In this document: positions 1 through 6,646 of the stretch, one piece after another
Position numbering within the stretch: position 1 is the first letter of the stretch
Layout: each line of letters opens with the position of its first letter
Source: Chloroflexota bacterium
Lineage (GTDB): Bacteria; Chloroflexota; Anaerolineae; B4-G1; SLSP01
NCBI GenBank assembly: GCA_012798275.1
Contig: JAAZNO010000645.1
Coordinates: 1 to 7,285, forward strand
Reading direction: 5' to 3'
Length of the DNA: 7,285 nt
Notes under the pieces: generated by a model
Told to the model about the DNA's origin: nothing
Databases searched by the model: none
What the model saw: only the letters and a program-made list of their open reading frames with translations
Position numbers and translations under genes: made by a program

Positions 1-537
1 AAGGGGCTGGACTTGCTCGCGGCCACGATTGAGAGGATTGTGCGGGAGATGCGGGTGCAGTTCGTCATCCTGGGGTCAGGCGAGAAGGGCCTGGAAGCGT
101 TCTACGGCGGCTTGCCCGCGCGGTATCCGGGACGCATCGGCAGCTACATCGGCTACAGCAATCCCCTGGCGCACCTCATCGAGGCGGGAAGCGACTTCTT
201 CATCATGCCCTCACGGTACGAGCCGTGCGGCCTGAATCAGATCTACTCGCTCAAGTACGGGACGCTGCCCATTGTCCGGGCGACCGGCGGCCTGAATGAC
301 ACGGTGGAGCAGTACGATGAGACTACCGGCTTGGGGACGGGCTTCAAATTCTGGGAACCCAGCCCGAACGCGATTTACTACAGCGTCGGTTGGGCGGTGA
401 GCACGTATTACGATCGCCCGCAGCACATCCAGAAGATGATCCAGGCGGCGATGGCGCAGGATTTCTCCTGGGAGAAGAGCGCGAAAGCCTACGAGGAAGT
501 GTATCAGCGGGCGATTTTCAACAAGATGATGTTGTAG
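1..537 (+). CDS. glgA: Glycogen/starch synthase, C-terminal part (5' end outside window)
   Basis: This is a GT5-type synthase that extends alpha-1,4-glucan chains from an NDP-glucose donor in the cytoplasm. Reading is open from base 1 and stops with TAG at 535-537, leaving 178 residues, which is roughly the second Rossmann domain of the GT-B fold. It begins KGLDLL, has VILGSGE, and carries the GT5 signature SRYEPCGLNQ (fragment residues 71-80) followed by LKYGTLPIVRATGGLNDTV. That glutamate-containing loop binds the donor sugar nucleotide in known glycogen synthases. The C-terminal FSWEKSAKAYEEVY is also typical of the family. The gene converges on the FGGY kinase gene with a 55-bp gap. An ATP-independent starter or a different NDP-glucose preference cannot be judged from this part. 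The family call is firm; the missing N-terminus prevents a donor call. Confidence 0.95.
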   Translation, partial: KGLDLLAATIERIVREMRVQFVILGSGEKGLEAFYGGLPARYPGRIGSYIGYSNPLAHLIEAGSDFFIMPSRYEPCGLNQIYSLKYGTLPIVRATGGLNDTVEQYDETTGLGTGFKFWEPSPNAIYYSVGWAVSTYYDRPQHIQKMIQAAMAQDFSWEKSAKAYEEVYQRAIFNKMML

Positions 538-552
538 CGTGATGCGTACGTA

Positions 553-594
553 ATGCGTCATATGTTACGTAGTACGTATGACGCATGACGTTTT
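553..594 (+). terminator. Inverted repeat, probable terminator of the synthase gene
   Basis: A perfect 10-bp inverted repeat, ATGCGTCATA (553-562) and TATGACGCAT (577-586), has a 14-nt loop and is followed on the + strand by TGACG and then TTTT (591-594). It sits 15 bp after the synthase stop codon and just before the converging kinase stop codon (593-595). On the minus strand no T-run follows the stem, so rho-independent termination looks better for the + direction. The short, imperfect T-run keeps this tentative. A second stem, CGTGATGCGT (538-547) with ACGCATGACG (581-590), matches 9 of 10 bases and competes with the first. Confidence 0.5.
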
Positions 595-2149
595 ATTCTG
601 GATACCCCGTGATCTCCCGAATGTCCTCATACAGCGGCTTGAGGCGTCGGTACATCCGCTTGTAGACGCGGTGGAACAGTGCGTCATAGAGCTCGCGGGT
701 GGCGGGATTGGGCTCGAAGGTGTCGCCCTTGTGCGTCATCGCGGCGACGGCGGCCTCGAAATTGGGGTGCAGGCCCAACCCCACGGCGGCGTCAATGGCG
801 GCCCCCAATCCCGACGTCTCGTAGGTGTGCGGGCGCGTCGCGGGCAGGCCGAAGATGTCGGCGGTGATCTGCATCGCGGCGTTGCTCTGGGAGCCGCCGC
901 TGGAGACCCGCAGCTCGGTGATGGGGATGCCGCTCCGCCGCACGGTGCGCTCCATCCCCTCACGCAGCCCGTAGGCCAGCCCTTCGAGGATGGCGCGATA
1001 GAGATGCGCGCGCGTGTGGATGTCCCCAAAGCCGATGATGGCGCCTTTGGCCTCTGGCCCCGGCACCTTGATCCCCGGCGACCAATACGGTTGCAACAGC
1101 AATCCCCTGGCTCCCGGCTCGGCCTCTGCGAGGAGCTGCTCGAAGAGCACTTCCGGCTCGACGCCGCGCTGCTCGGCCAGCTGGCGCTCCTCGTGAGCGA
1201 ATTCCTGCTTGAACCAGCTCACCATCCAGTAGCCGCGGTAAATTTGTAACTCCAGGCTGTAAGCGTCCGGCACGGCCGCCGGATAGGGCGGGATGAGGGG
1301 GATGAGCTCCACGTAGCGCTTCTGCGTGGTGTTGATGGTGGCCGTCGTGCCGTAGCTCAGGCAGCCGATGTGCGGGTCGAGGGCGCCTGAGCCGATCACT
1401 TCGCAGGCCTTATCGGCGGCGGCGGCGATCAGCGGCAGCCCTTTGGGGATGCCCGTGGCCTCGGCGGCGGCGGCGGTAATTTCGCCGAGTGGTGCGGCGG
1501 GCGGCGCGAGCTCCACCAACAGCGCCGGGTCTACCGGCACCGCGCGCCATTTCCAGTCCCAGGGCTTGGACCAGGTGAGCGCCTTGTAATCGAAGGGCAG
1601 GTAGCCGACCTGACAGCCGACGGAATCCACAAAGCGCCCGGTGAGGCGATACGTGAGGTAGCCGGAGAGGTAGAGATACTTGTGGGTGGCGTTCCAGACT
1701 TCGGGCTGATGGCGTTGGATCCAGTTCGCCTCGGCCTCTGCCTGGAGGTAGGCGACGGTCTCCGACATGCCGGTGAGAGCAAAGGCCACGCCCCACACCC
1801 CCCGCACGGGCTTGAGGCCGGCGGTGCGGCGTTGATCGAGCCAGACGATGGCGGGGCGCAAGGGACGGCCCTGGGCGTCCACGTTGATGACGGTAGCGCG
1901 CTGTGTGGTCAGCGCGACGCCGGCGATGGTTTCCCGTAAGTCGGGGCGTTCGCGCCAGAGCTGCTGGCACGCCGCCGCGAGCGCGTCCCAGTAGACGTCG
2001 GGGTCTTGCTCGGCCCAGCCGGGCTGCGGCGAGACGTAGGGCGTGATGGGGATCCGGGTCTTGTGGACCGGCTGTCCCTGCAGGTCGAAGATCAACGCGC
2101 GGGCAGATTGCGTGCCGGCGTCCAGGGCGAGGATGAACTCTTTGGCCAT
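593..2149 (-). CDS. FGGY-family carbohydrate kinase (glycerol-kinase-like, substrate uncertain)
   Basis: This 518-residue cytoplasmic enzyme should transfer the ATP gamma-phosphate to a sugar or polyol. FGGY_N begins with the phosphate-1 motif [13 protein letters not shown] (10-22), followed by [11 protein letters not shown] (44-54), TTQRAT (81-86) and VWLDQRR (102-108). The expected catalytic aspartate is D246 in AAADKA. FGGY_C shows [10 protein letters not shown] (266-275) and the adenosine-site motif [16 protein letters not shown] (416-431). Its length matches the family (about 490-520). Neighbours favour a glycerol kinase role, but the glycerol-contacting QRET of GlpK reads QRAT here, so the glutamate is missing while the arginine (R84) and W103 remain. 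The ATG at 2149 has GGAG five bases upstream. The gene lies 25 bp behind the glpD-like gene and is the last of the operon. The kinase family is sure; the substrate is not. Confidence 0.93.
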   Translation of the reverse strand: MAKEFILALDAGTQSARALIFDLQGQPVHKTRIPITPYVSPQPGWAEQDPDVYWDALAAACQQLWRERPDLRETIAGVALTTQRATVINVDAQGRPLRPAIVWLDQRRTAGLKPVRGVWGVAFALTGMSETVAYLQAEAEANWIQRHQPEVWNATHKYLYLSGYLTYRLTGRFVDSVGCQVGYLPFDYKALTWSKPWDWKWRAVPVDPALLVELAPPAAPLGEITAAAAEATGIPKGLPLIAAAADKACEVIGSGALDPHIGCLSYGTTATINTTQKRYVELIPLIPPYPAAVPDAYSLELQIYRGYWMVSWFKQEFAHEERQLAEQRGVEPEVLFEQLLAEAEPGARGLLLQPYWSPGIKVPGPEAKGAIIGFGDIHTRAHLYRAILEGLAYGLREGMERTVRRSGIPITELRVSSGGSQSNAAMQITADIFGLPATRPHTYETSGLGAAIDAAVGLGLHPNFEAAVAAMTHKGDTFEPNPATRELYDALFHRVYKRMYRRLKPLYEDIREITGYPE

Positions 2150-2174
2150 GCTGGCTCCTATGCCTCCTTACTGC

Positions 2175-3932
2175 TCACGGCTCTCGACTCACTGCTTTTC
2201 CCTTCCGCCCATGCCAGTATAGCACGCCTGCGAGGGCCGCCAAGCCGGCCAGGAGGCCGCCAACGGCGCCGGCAGCGATCTTGCGGCGACGCGGCAGGCT
2301 GGCTTCGCGGCGTGCCTGCGCCTCCCACAGCGCCGGACGCCAATCGGGGATTTGCTCGTGGGGCGGGAGGCTGTAGCAGCGCTTCCAGAGCTCCTGGTAG
2401 GCCGCCGCTTCGGCGTCCCAGCGGGCATCGTCCCAGCCCAGCTCCGGCTGGCAGATGCGCTGGATGTCTTCCAGCAGCGCGGCTCCGCCCTGCGGCAACA
2501 GCAGGCCGAGCCGGGTGCGCCGCAGGAGCAGGTCCTCCAGATGCGCGACCCCTTCGCTCCGCGCCCCCCAGCGCAGCTCCGCCCACAACGTCGCCGTGCC
2601 GGGGATGGGGGTGAGCTCCCCGGGGTGAGCCGCCCGCACGAGGGCAGGGGCCGCCGCGCCATAGCGTCCCAACAGCCGTCGCCGCTGGGCCTGGGTCAGC
2701 GCCTGCCCGTTGGGCAACGGCACGTTCACGGGATTGAGCACCGGCATATCGCCGCGGGGCTCGGGCATCTCGGGGAGCTGCGCGCGGGCGACGGTGAGCG
2801 CGTCGAGGGCGATGCGGCGGAAGGTGGTCAGCTTCCCGCCGGTCACCGTGAGCAATCCCGCCTCGTTCCAGACGACGTGATCGCGCGATTCCTTGCTGGG
2901 ATCGGCTTTGCCGCTGCCGATCACCGGGCGGACGCCGGCAAAGGTGCTGATGACATCGTCGAGCGTGAGTTGCAGCGCGGGGAAGTGGGCCTCGACGACC
3001 TGCATCAGGTAGGCGACCTCTTCTGGCGTGATGTGCGGCTCGGCGTCGAGGGGCTGCTCGTGATCCAGGTCCGTGGTCCCCACGAGCGTGATCCCTTCCC
3101 AGGGGAAGATGAAGACGGGGCGCCGATCCACCGGATGGAGGAAGCTCACCGCCTGCGCCACGGGGAAACGCCACGCGGGGAAGACCAGGTGACTGCCGCG
3201 CAGCGGGCGAATGCGGGGCGAGGCGCCAACCTGCGCGCGGAGCCCGTCCGCCCACGCTCCGGTGGCGTTTACCACGACCCGCGCCCGCGCTTCCGCGACC
3301 CGTCCGCTGAGCTGATCGCGCAGCGTCACTCCGGTCACGCGCCCCTCCTCGCGCAGCAGCGTTTCCGCGCGGCCATAGTTCAGCGCCGCGCCGCCATCGG
3401 CCAGCGCCTCGAAGATCACCCGCAGGACGAGGCGCGCGTCATCGGTCTGCGCGTCGCCGTAGCGCCAGCCTCCCTGCAGTCCTTTGGGCGTGATGCGGGG
3501 GGCGAGCAGCTCGAAATCGGTGGTGCTGTAGTAGGTGTGGCTCCATTGCAGGGCCAGCAGATCGTACACCGTCAGCCCGGCGCCGTAAGTCCACTTGCCG
3601 GGGAAATCGCCCTTGTAGGTCGCCAGCAGGAAGCCCAAGGGGTCAATGAGGCCGGGACCTTCTTCCATCAGCCGCTCGCGCTCCTGGACGGAAGTCAACG
3701 TCAGGCGGACTTTGCCTTCTTTGAGATAGCGGATGCCGCCATGGACGAGCTTCGAGGAGCGGCTGGAAGTGCCCCAGGCGAAGTCCCGCTGCTCGACGAG
3801 CAGCGCTTTAAGTCCCAGGCGGGTGGCTTCGCGGAGAATGCCCGCGCCGGTAATCCCGCCGCCAATGATGATGAGATCCCACGGCTGCGCCAGCTGCGCC
3901 CAAACTTCATCACGCCACTGTGGTGTGAGCAT
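2175..3932 (-). CDS. glpD: Glycerol-3-phosphate dehydrogenase/oxidase, FAD-dependent, with C-terminal membrane segment
   Basis: The enzyme oxidises sn-glycerol 3-phosphate to dihydroxyacetone phosphate and passes electrons to the quinone pool (or to oxygen). It has 585 residues. The N-terminal FAD dinucleotide fold is DLIIIGGGITGAGI (19-32), followed by the GlpD hallmark WGTSSRSSKLVHGGIRYL (53-70), LRGSHLVFP (244-252), FPWEGITLVGTTDLDHE (276-292), TFAGVRPVI (330-338) and TVTGGKLTTFRR (362-373). H248, R335 and K367 fall where the family has substrate-binding basic residues. A DAO_C-type domain follows (about 395-530). Unlike E. coli GlpD (about 500 residues), the protein ends in a hydrophobic helix (about 551-573) flanked by PRRRK and HGRKGK, which looks like a membrane anchor. 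ATG 3932 has AGGAGG five bases from the start and overlaps the upstream gene by 23 bp, suggesting translational coupling. Confidence 0.95.
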   Translation of the reverse strand: MLTPQWRDEVWAQLAQPWDLIIIGGGITGAGILREATRLGLKALLVEQRDFAWGTSSRSSKLVHGGIRYLKEGKVRLTLTSVQERERLMEEGPGLIDPLGFLLATYKGDFPGKWTYGAGLTVYDLLALQWSHTYYSTTDFELLAPRITPKGLQGGWRYGDAQTDDARLVLRVIFEALADGGAALNYGRAETLLREEGRVTGVTLRDQLSGRVAEARARVVVNATGAWADGLRAQVGASPRIRPLRGSHLVFPAWRFPVAQAVSFLHPVDRRPVFIFPWEGITLVGTTDLDHEQPLDAEPHITPEEVAYLMQVVEAHFPALQLTLDDVISTFAGVRPVIGSGKADPSKESRDHVVWNEAGLLTVTGGKLTTFRRIALDALTVARAQLPEMPEPRGDMPVLNPVNVPLPNGQALTQAQRRRLLGRYGAAAPALVRAAHPGELTPIPGTATLWAELRWGARSEGVAHLEDLLLRRTRLGLLLPQGGAALLEDIQRICQPELGWDDARWDAEAAAYQELWKRCYSLPPHEQIPDWRPALWEAQARREASLPRRRKIAAGAVGGLLAGLAALAGVLYWHGRKGKAVSREP

Positions 3933-5544
3933 GTTCCCCTCCTGTTCCCTGGCTGATGAGTTTTCCCGGATTCATCACGCCCTGGGGATCGAAGACCTCC
4001 AGCGCGGAGCGGAGCGCCTGCATCCCCAGCGCGCCCTTTTCGGCCTGCAGATACGGTGCGTGATCCATTCCCACGCCGTGTTGATGGCTGATGGTGCCGC
4101 CGTGAGCGACGATGGTTTCGCTGGCGGCGGCCTTCAGCGCGCGCCACCCTTCCAGCGTCTCCTCGGGGTCGGCGGCGAGCCGGAAGAGAAATTGGACGTA
4201 GATGCTGGAGCCGTAGGGATAGACGTGCGAGAGATGGGTGAAGACGTGCACGAATTCGTCCTTGTACCACAGGGTGGGACGCAGCGCTTCCTCGATGGCC
4301 GCGATCATCGTGGGGACGTTGCTCCAGGCGGTCGCCGTCTCCAACGTGTCAATGCCGTAGCCGACTTCCCAGAGCGCGTTGCGCAAATATGGCGAGCGGA
4401 AGCGGTCCTTGTGCCACGTCTTCCCGAAGGTCTGGGTGGCGTAGACGCCGTCGTACCGGCCAGTGATGTCGAACGCCGCCTTCGCCGCCGCCTCGGTGAG
4501 TGCCTCCGAGCCGGTAACACCGACGATGAGCATACATCGTTTGTCGCCAGCGCCGCGCAACGCCAGATATTTCTTCAGCGTGCCGAGCAGCACCTCGTGG
4601 CCCGCCATCGCCAGGGTCGTCTCGGTCTCCTGGGGCGTGCTGAGTCGCAGCATCGAAAGGGGAATGCCTGCCTGGACAATTTCGCGCACGGCAGTCCGTC
4701 CCGCCTCGAAGTCAGGGAAGAAAACGGCGTGAAACGTCTCTTTTTCCGGCAGGGGGGTCACGCGCACCGTCGCGGCGGTGAGGATGCCCAACCGCCCTTC
4801 GGAGCCGAGCACGAGCTCCCGCAAGTCCGGCCCGGCGGCGGAGGCGGGGAACGCCGCCGGCAATTCCAGAGTCCCTGCCGGGGTTTCCAGCTGCCCGCCG
4901 GCGAAGAGCTTCTCGATGCGCCCGTAGCGCAGCGATTGTTGTCCGCTGCTGCGGGTGGCGATCCAGCCGCCGAGGGTGGAGTATTCGAAGGATTGCGGAT
5001 AGTGTCCCAGGGTGTAGCCGTGCGCGCGGAGTTGCGCCTCCAGCTCCGGCCCGGAGACGCCCGCCCCGAAGGTCGCCAGCTGGCTTTCGGGATCGAGGGC
5101 TTGCAGCTGGTTCATGCGCGTCATGTCCACCGTAAGGACGGGGCGGGCGTCGGGGAGGGGATTCACGTGGCCCACTACACTCGATCCGCCGCCGTAGGGG
5201 ATCACCGCGAGGTCATGCCGCATGGCGAAATCGAGCAGCGTGCGCACGTCCTCCCGGCTCTGAGGGAAGGCGACGCCATCCGGGAAGGCGCCAACATGTC
5301 CGCTGCGCATGGCCACCCAATCGGGGAAGCTCTGTCCCCGAGCATGGCGGACGCGCGTCTCGGCATGTGTGTGGATGAGGGGATGTTCGGGCAGGCGCGA
5401 TGGCGGGACCTGCGTGAGCACGACCTCCAGCGGCGCATCCTGTGGCGGACGGCCCGGTCCCAGCATCTCGCGGGCATAGCGCACTGCCGAGTCAGGCAGC
5501 TCATAGGTAAAGGTGTCGTCACCCCAACCATTCCAACGTCGCAT
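3910..5544 (-). CDS. Alkylglycerone-phosphate synthase-like FAD-binding oxidase
   Basis: In known AGPS enzymes, FAD drives exchange of the acyl chain of acyl-DHAP for a fatty alcohol, giving the ether bond of ether lipids. This protein has 544 residues. It starts MRRWNGWGDD, a typical opening of bacterial AGPS homologues. The PCMH-type FAD domain (about 85-265) has PYGGGSSVVGHV (117-128), LGHYPQSFEYSTLGGWIATR (179-198) and VLGSEGRLGI (245-254). The C-terminal oxidase domain has FRSPYLRNALWEVGYGIDTL (382-401), SHVYPYGSSIYVQF (439-452) and GGTISHQHGVGMD (482-494), the last matching the AGPS HHH loop except for Q488. An in-frame ATG at 5589 exists, but ATG 5544 is chosen because AAGGAGG lies six bases upstream and the N-terminus then fits the family. 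It is the first gene of the operon. A related flavin oxidase of other specificity is possible. Confidence 0.88.
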   Translation of the reverse strand: MRRWNGWGDDTFTYELPDSAVRYAREMLGPGRPPQDAPLEVVLTQVPPSRLPEHPLIHTHAETRVRHARGQSFPDWVAMRSGHVGAFPDGVAFPQSREDVRTLLDFAMRHDLAVIPYGGGSSVVGHVNPLPDARPVLTVDMTRMNQLQALDPESQLATFGAGVSGPELEAQLRAHGYTLGHYPQSFEYSTLGGWIATRSSGQQSLRYGRIEKLFAGGQLETPAGTLELPAAFPASAAGPDLRELVLGSEGRLGILTAATVRVTPLPEKETFHAVFFPDFEAGRTAVREIVQAGIPLSMLRLSTPQETETTLAMAGHEVLLGTLKKYLALRGAGDKRCMLIVGVTGSEALTEAAAKAAFDITGRYDGVYATQTFGKTWHKDRFRSPYLRNALWEVGYGIDTLETATAWSNVPTMIAAIEEALRPTLWYKDEFVHVFTHLSHVYPYGSSIYVQFLFRLAADPEETLEGWRALKAAASETIVAHGGTISHQHGVGMDHAPYLQAEKGALGMQALRSALEVFDPQGVMNPGKLISQGTGGEHAHTTVA

Positions 5545-5580
5545 ACGAACCCTCCTTCGAAAATGGCCCCGAATGAAGCC

Positions 5581-5607
5581 GAATTTCACGAATAAGATTA
5601 GAAATTC
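5581..5607. repeat. Perfect 7-bp inverted repeat upstream of the operon, possible operator
   Basis: GAATTTC (5581-5587) and GAAATTC (5601-5607) are exact inverted copies separated by 13 bp, in a locally AT-rich patch 37 bp upstream of the AGPS-like start codon. The centre-to-centre distance of 20 bp, about two helical turns, would suit a dimeric repressor or activator. It does not resemble the FadR site at 6526-6542. A chance inverted repeat is possible. Confidence 0.3.
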
Positions 5608-5639
5608 CTGGCCCCCGGGGCTGCTACGTCCTCAAACAA

Positions 5640-5653
5640 CGCGCTTCAGCGCG
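5640..5653. repeat. Short hairpin CGCGC-TTCA-GCGCG
   Basis: The 5-bp stem closes a TTCA loop, which reads TGAA on the minus strand. It has the same architecture as the hairpin at 6622-6635 but an unrelated stem sequence, which suggests a dispersed structural repeat rather than a copied protein-binding site. Confidence 0.4.
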
Positions 5654-5672
5654 GTGGGCTCGTGTCGAACCG

Positions 5673-5704
5673 GTGAGCCGTCGCCGTCGCTGCTCACGGC
5701 TCAC
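5673..5704. repeat. Perfect 9-bp inverted repeat, possible regulator-gene terminator
   Basis: GTGAGCCGT (5673-5681) pairs with ACGGCTCAC (5696-5704) across a 14-nt loop. It lies about 90 bp beyond the regulator stop codon. No U-run follows on the minus strand, so it is at best a weak or factor-dependent terminator. The right part, 5690-5702, is a 13-bp match to 2171-2183 at the end of the glpD-like gene. Confidence 0.35.
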
Positions 5705-5792
5705 ATTTTCATCCTTGGATGATGTGCGCCAGCGCCTGGCGTCTCTTGAACAACGGTAAGACGCGTCGGCAAAGTGGGGACGCGAAGTCAGT

Positions 5793-6500
5793 TCAGGCTT
5801 CCGCCTCCGCCTCTTGATGCAGCGCTTGCCACAGGCGAATGCTCTCGGCCATCACGTGGCAGGTGATGTTCTCGGCGCCGGCCGCGTCGCCGTTGGCAAA
5901 GGCGGTTTGCAGGTCGGCGTAGAAGCGACGGGAGACAGCGCGGGCCGTTTCCTGGGTGAAATACAGCGTGGCCATCGTCTCGTAGAAGGCGGCGAAGCCG
6001 TTGAGGATCAGCGTGTAGATGGGATTCCCGGAGGCGAGGGTGAGCTGGCGATGCAGCAGCCAGTCGTAGTGGGCGAAGGCGCGGGGATCCTCTTCGAGGG
6101 CCGCGGTGGCTTGGAGATGCGCCAGCACGCTCTGCGGATCGTGGGCCACGGCGGCGGCGGTGTAGGCCGGCGCCATCGCCAGACGCACTTCGAGGAGGTG
6201 CACCACGAAATCATCGGGGACGTGCCGGTAACGCACGAGCGCGTTGAGCACATTGAGGCCCCCCTCCCGCCAGAAATCGTTCACCACGGTGGGTTTCCCC
6301 TGGCGGATGGTGATCCAGCCATCGCACGCCAGCCGTTGCAGCGCCTCGCGGAGGGTGGGGCGGGTGAGGCCCAGCCGGGCGGCGAGGTCACGTTCCCCCG
6401 GCAGGGTGGCGCCGGGTGGATAATCGCCGTTCAGAATGGCGGTGATCAGGCTTTCCTCGACGTAATCCGCCGGACGTTGTGGCGCGTTCCATTCAGGCAT
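5793..6500 (-). CDS. fadR: FadR-type GntR-family transcriptional regulator (acyl-CoA responsive)
   Basis: E. coli FadR binds DNA as a dimer, represses beta-oxidation and activates unsaturated fatty acid synthesis, and is released by long-chain acyl-CoA. This protein has 235 residues (E. coli 239). The winged helix-turn-helix covers about 9-76: PPGATLPGERDLAARLGLTR (28-47), then LREALQRLACDGWITI (50-65) and QGKPTVVNDFW (67-77). From remembered E. coli numbering, R35, R45, T47, R49 and G66 correspond to R37, R47, T49, R51 and G68, while H65 becomes Q67 and T46 becomes P48. The helical FadR_C domain keeps LASGNPIYTLILNGF and near its end AESIRLW, matching the ESxxxW part of the E. coli acyl-CoA pocket. 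ATG 6500 is preferred (AAAGGGG eight bases upstream; FadR-like length). An in-frame GTG at 6554 lies inside the promoter. It is probably autoregulated through the site at 6526-6542. Confidence 0.9.
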   Translation of the reverse strand: MPEWNAPQRPADYVEESLITAILNGDYPPGATLPGERDLAARLGLTRPTLREALQRLACDGWITIRQGKPTVVNDFWREGGLNVLNALVRYRHVPDDFVVHLLEVRLAMAPAYTAAAVAHDPQSVLAHLQATAALEEDPRAFAHYDWLLHRQLTLASGNPIYTLILNGFAAFYETMATLYFTQETARAVSRRFYADLQTAFANGDAAGAENITCHVMAESIRLWQALHQEAEAEA

Positions 6501-6525
6501 TGGAGGATCCCCTTTGGTCACTGGT

Positions 6526-6542
6526 AAGTGGTCTGACCAGTT
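6526..6542 (-). promoter_or_regulatory. FadR-type operator overlapping the fadR promoter start point
   Basis: The minus strand reads AACTGGTCAGACCACTT. It is a 17-bp near-palindrome around a central base with 7 of 8 arm positions symmetric. It matches the E. coli FadR consensus as I remember it (AACTGGTCnGACnnGTT) closely, differing chiefly in the last arm. It begins three bases after the -10 box, covering the expected transcription start (about 6538), and ends 25 bp before the chosen start codon. That position predicts repression of its own gene. Confidence 0.82.
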
Positions 6543-6544
6543 AG

Positions 6545-6573
6545 AGTATATCACGGATTGGGGGTGGCGTCAA
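6545..6573 (-). promoter_or_regulatory. Sigma-70-type promoter of the fadR-like gene
   Basis: On the minus strand TTGACG (6568-6573) and TATACT (6545-6550) are separated by exactly 17 bp. The predicted start near 6538 would leave a leader of about 38 nt before the ATG at 6500. The in-frame GTG at 6554 would lie upstream of this transcript, which rules it out as the start if this promoter is the one used. Confidence 0.8.
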
Positions 6574-6621
6574 GAGCCGGGCGATCAGGGCGGGCGCATT
6601 TGATCGCCTGTGGCAGAAATG

Positions 6622-6635
6622 CGGCCTGAAGGCCG
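6622..6635. repeat. Short hairpin CGGCC-TGAA-GGCCG
   Basis: A 5-bp stem with a TGAA loop lies 12 bp before a second small hairpin. Stem sequences differ among the three such hairpins in this window while stem length and loop size are kept. Confidence 0.4.
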
Positions 6636-6646
6636 GGAATAAAGAA

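Larger units (their letters stand above)
5545..5792. other. Intergenic region between fadR-like gene and operon, with several hairpins
   Basis: No coding sequence is supported here. Going right to left it holds CGCCA/TGGCG (5727-5731, 5737-5741), TCATCC-TT-GGATGA (5709-5722), GTGAGCCGT/ACGGCTCAC (5673-5681, 5696-5704), CGCGC-TTCA-GCGCG (5640-5653) and GAATTTC/GAAATTC (5581-5587, 5601-5607). None is followed by a convincing T-run on the minus strand, so where the regulator transcript ends is unclear. I found no good -35/-10 pair and no FadR-type site ahead of the operon. Either its promoter is non-consensus or it is read through from the regulator gene. Confidence 0.6.

Noticed and set aside
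578..1249. 223-codon open frame on the + strand inside the kinase gene
   Set aside because: Antisense shadow of the FGGY_C domain. It begins inside the convergent inverted repeat and has no protein-family features.
2352..3956. 534-codon open frame on the + strand opposite the glpD-like gene
   Set aside because: Same reasoning: no domain motifs, no convincing ribosome binding site, and full overlap with a well-supported gene.
3910..5589. Longer AGPS-like product starting at ATG 5589
   Set aside because: No good ribosome binding site precedes it, and the extra residues are basic and unlike the family. ATG 5544 has AAGGAGG and starts MRRWNGWG.
3733..5595. 620-codon open frame on the + strand opposite the AGPS-like gene
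   Set aside because: It lacks recognisable motifs and is rich in Arg, Gly, Ala and Gln as expected of a high-GC shadow frame. The minus-strand protein has clear family motifs throughout.
5545..5792. Search for a second FadR-type site controlling the operon
   Set aside because: No CTGGTC/GACCAG-like half-site pair was found on either strand in this interval, so direct FadR control of the operon is not claimed.
5793..6554. Longer fadR product starting at GTG 6554
   Set aside because: The codon lies between the -10 and -35 boxes, and the extra 18 residues have no counterpart in FadR. ATG 6500 has a ribosome binding site and the right length.
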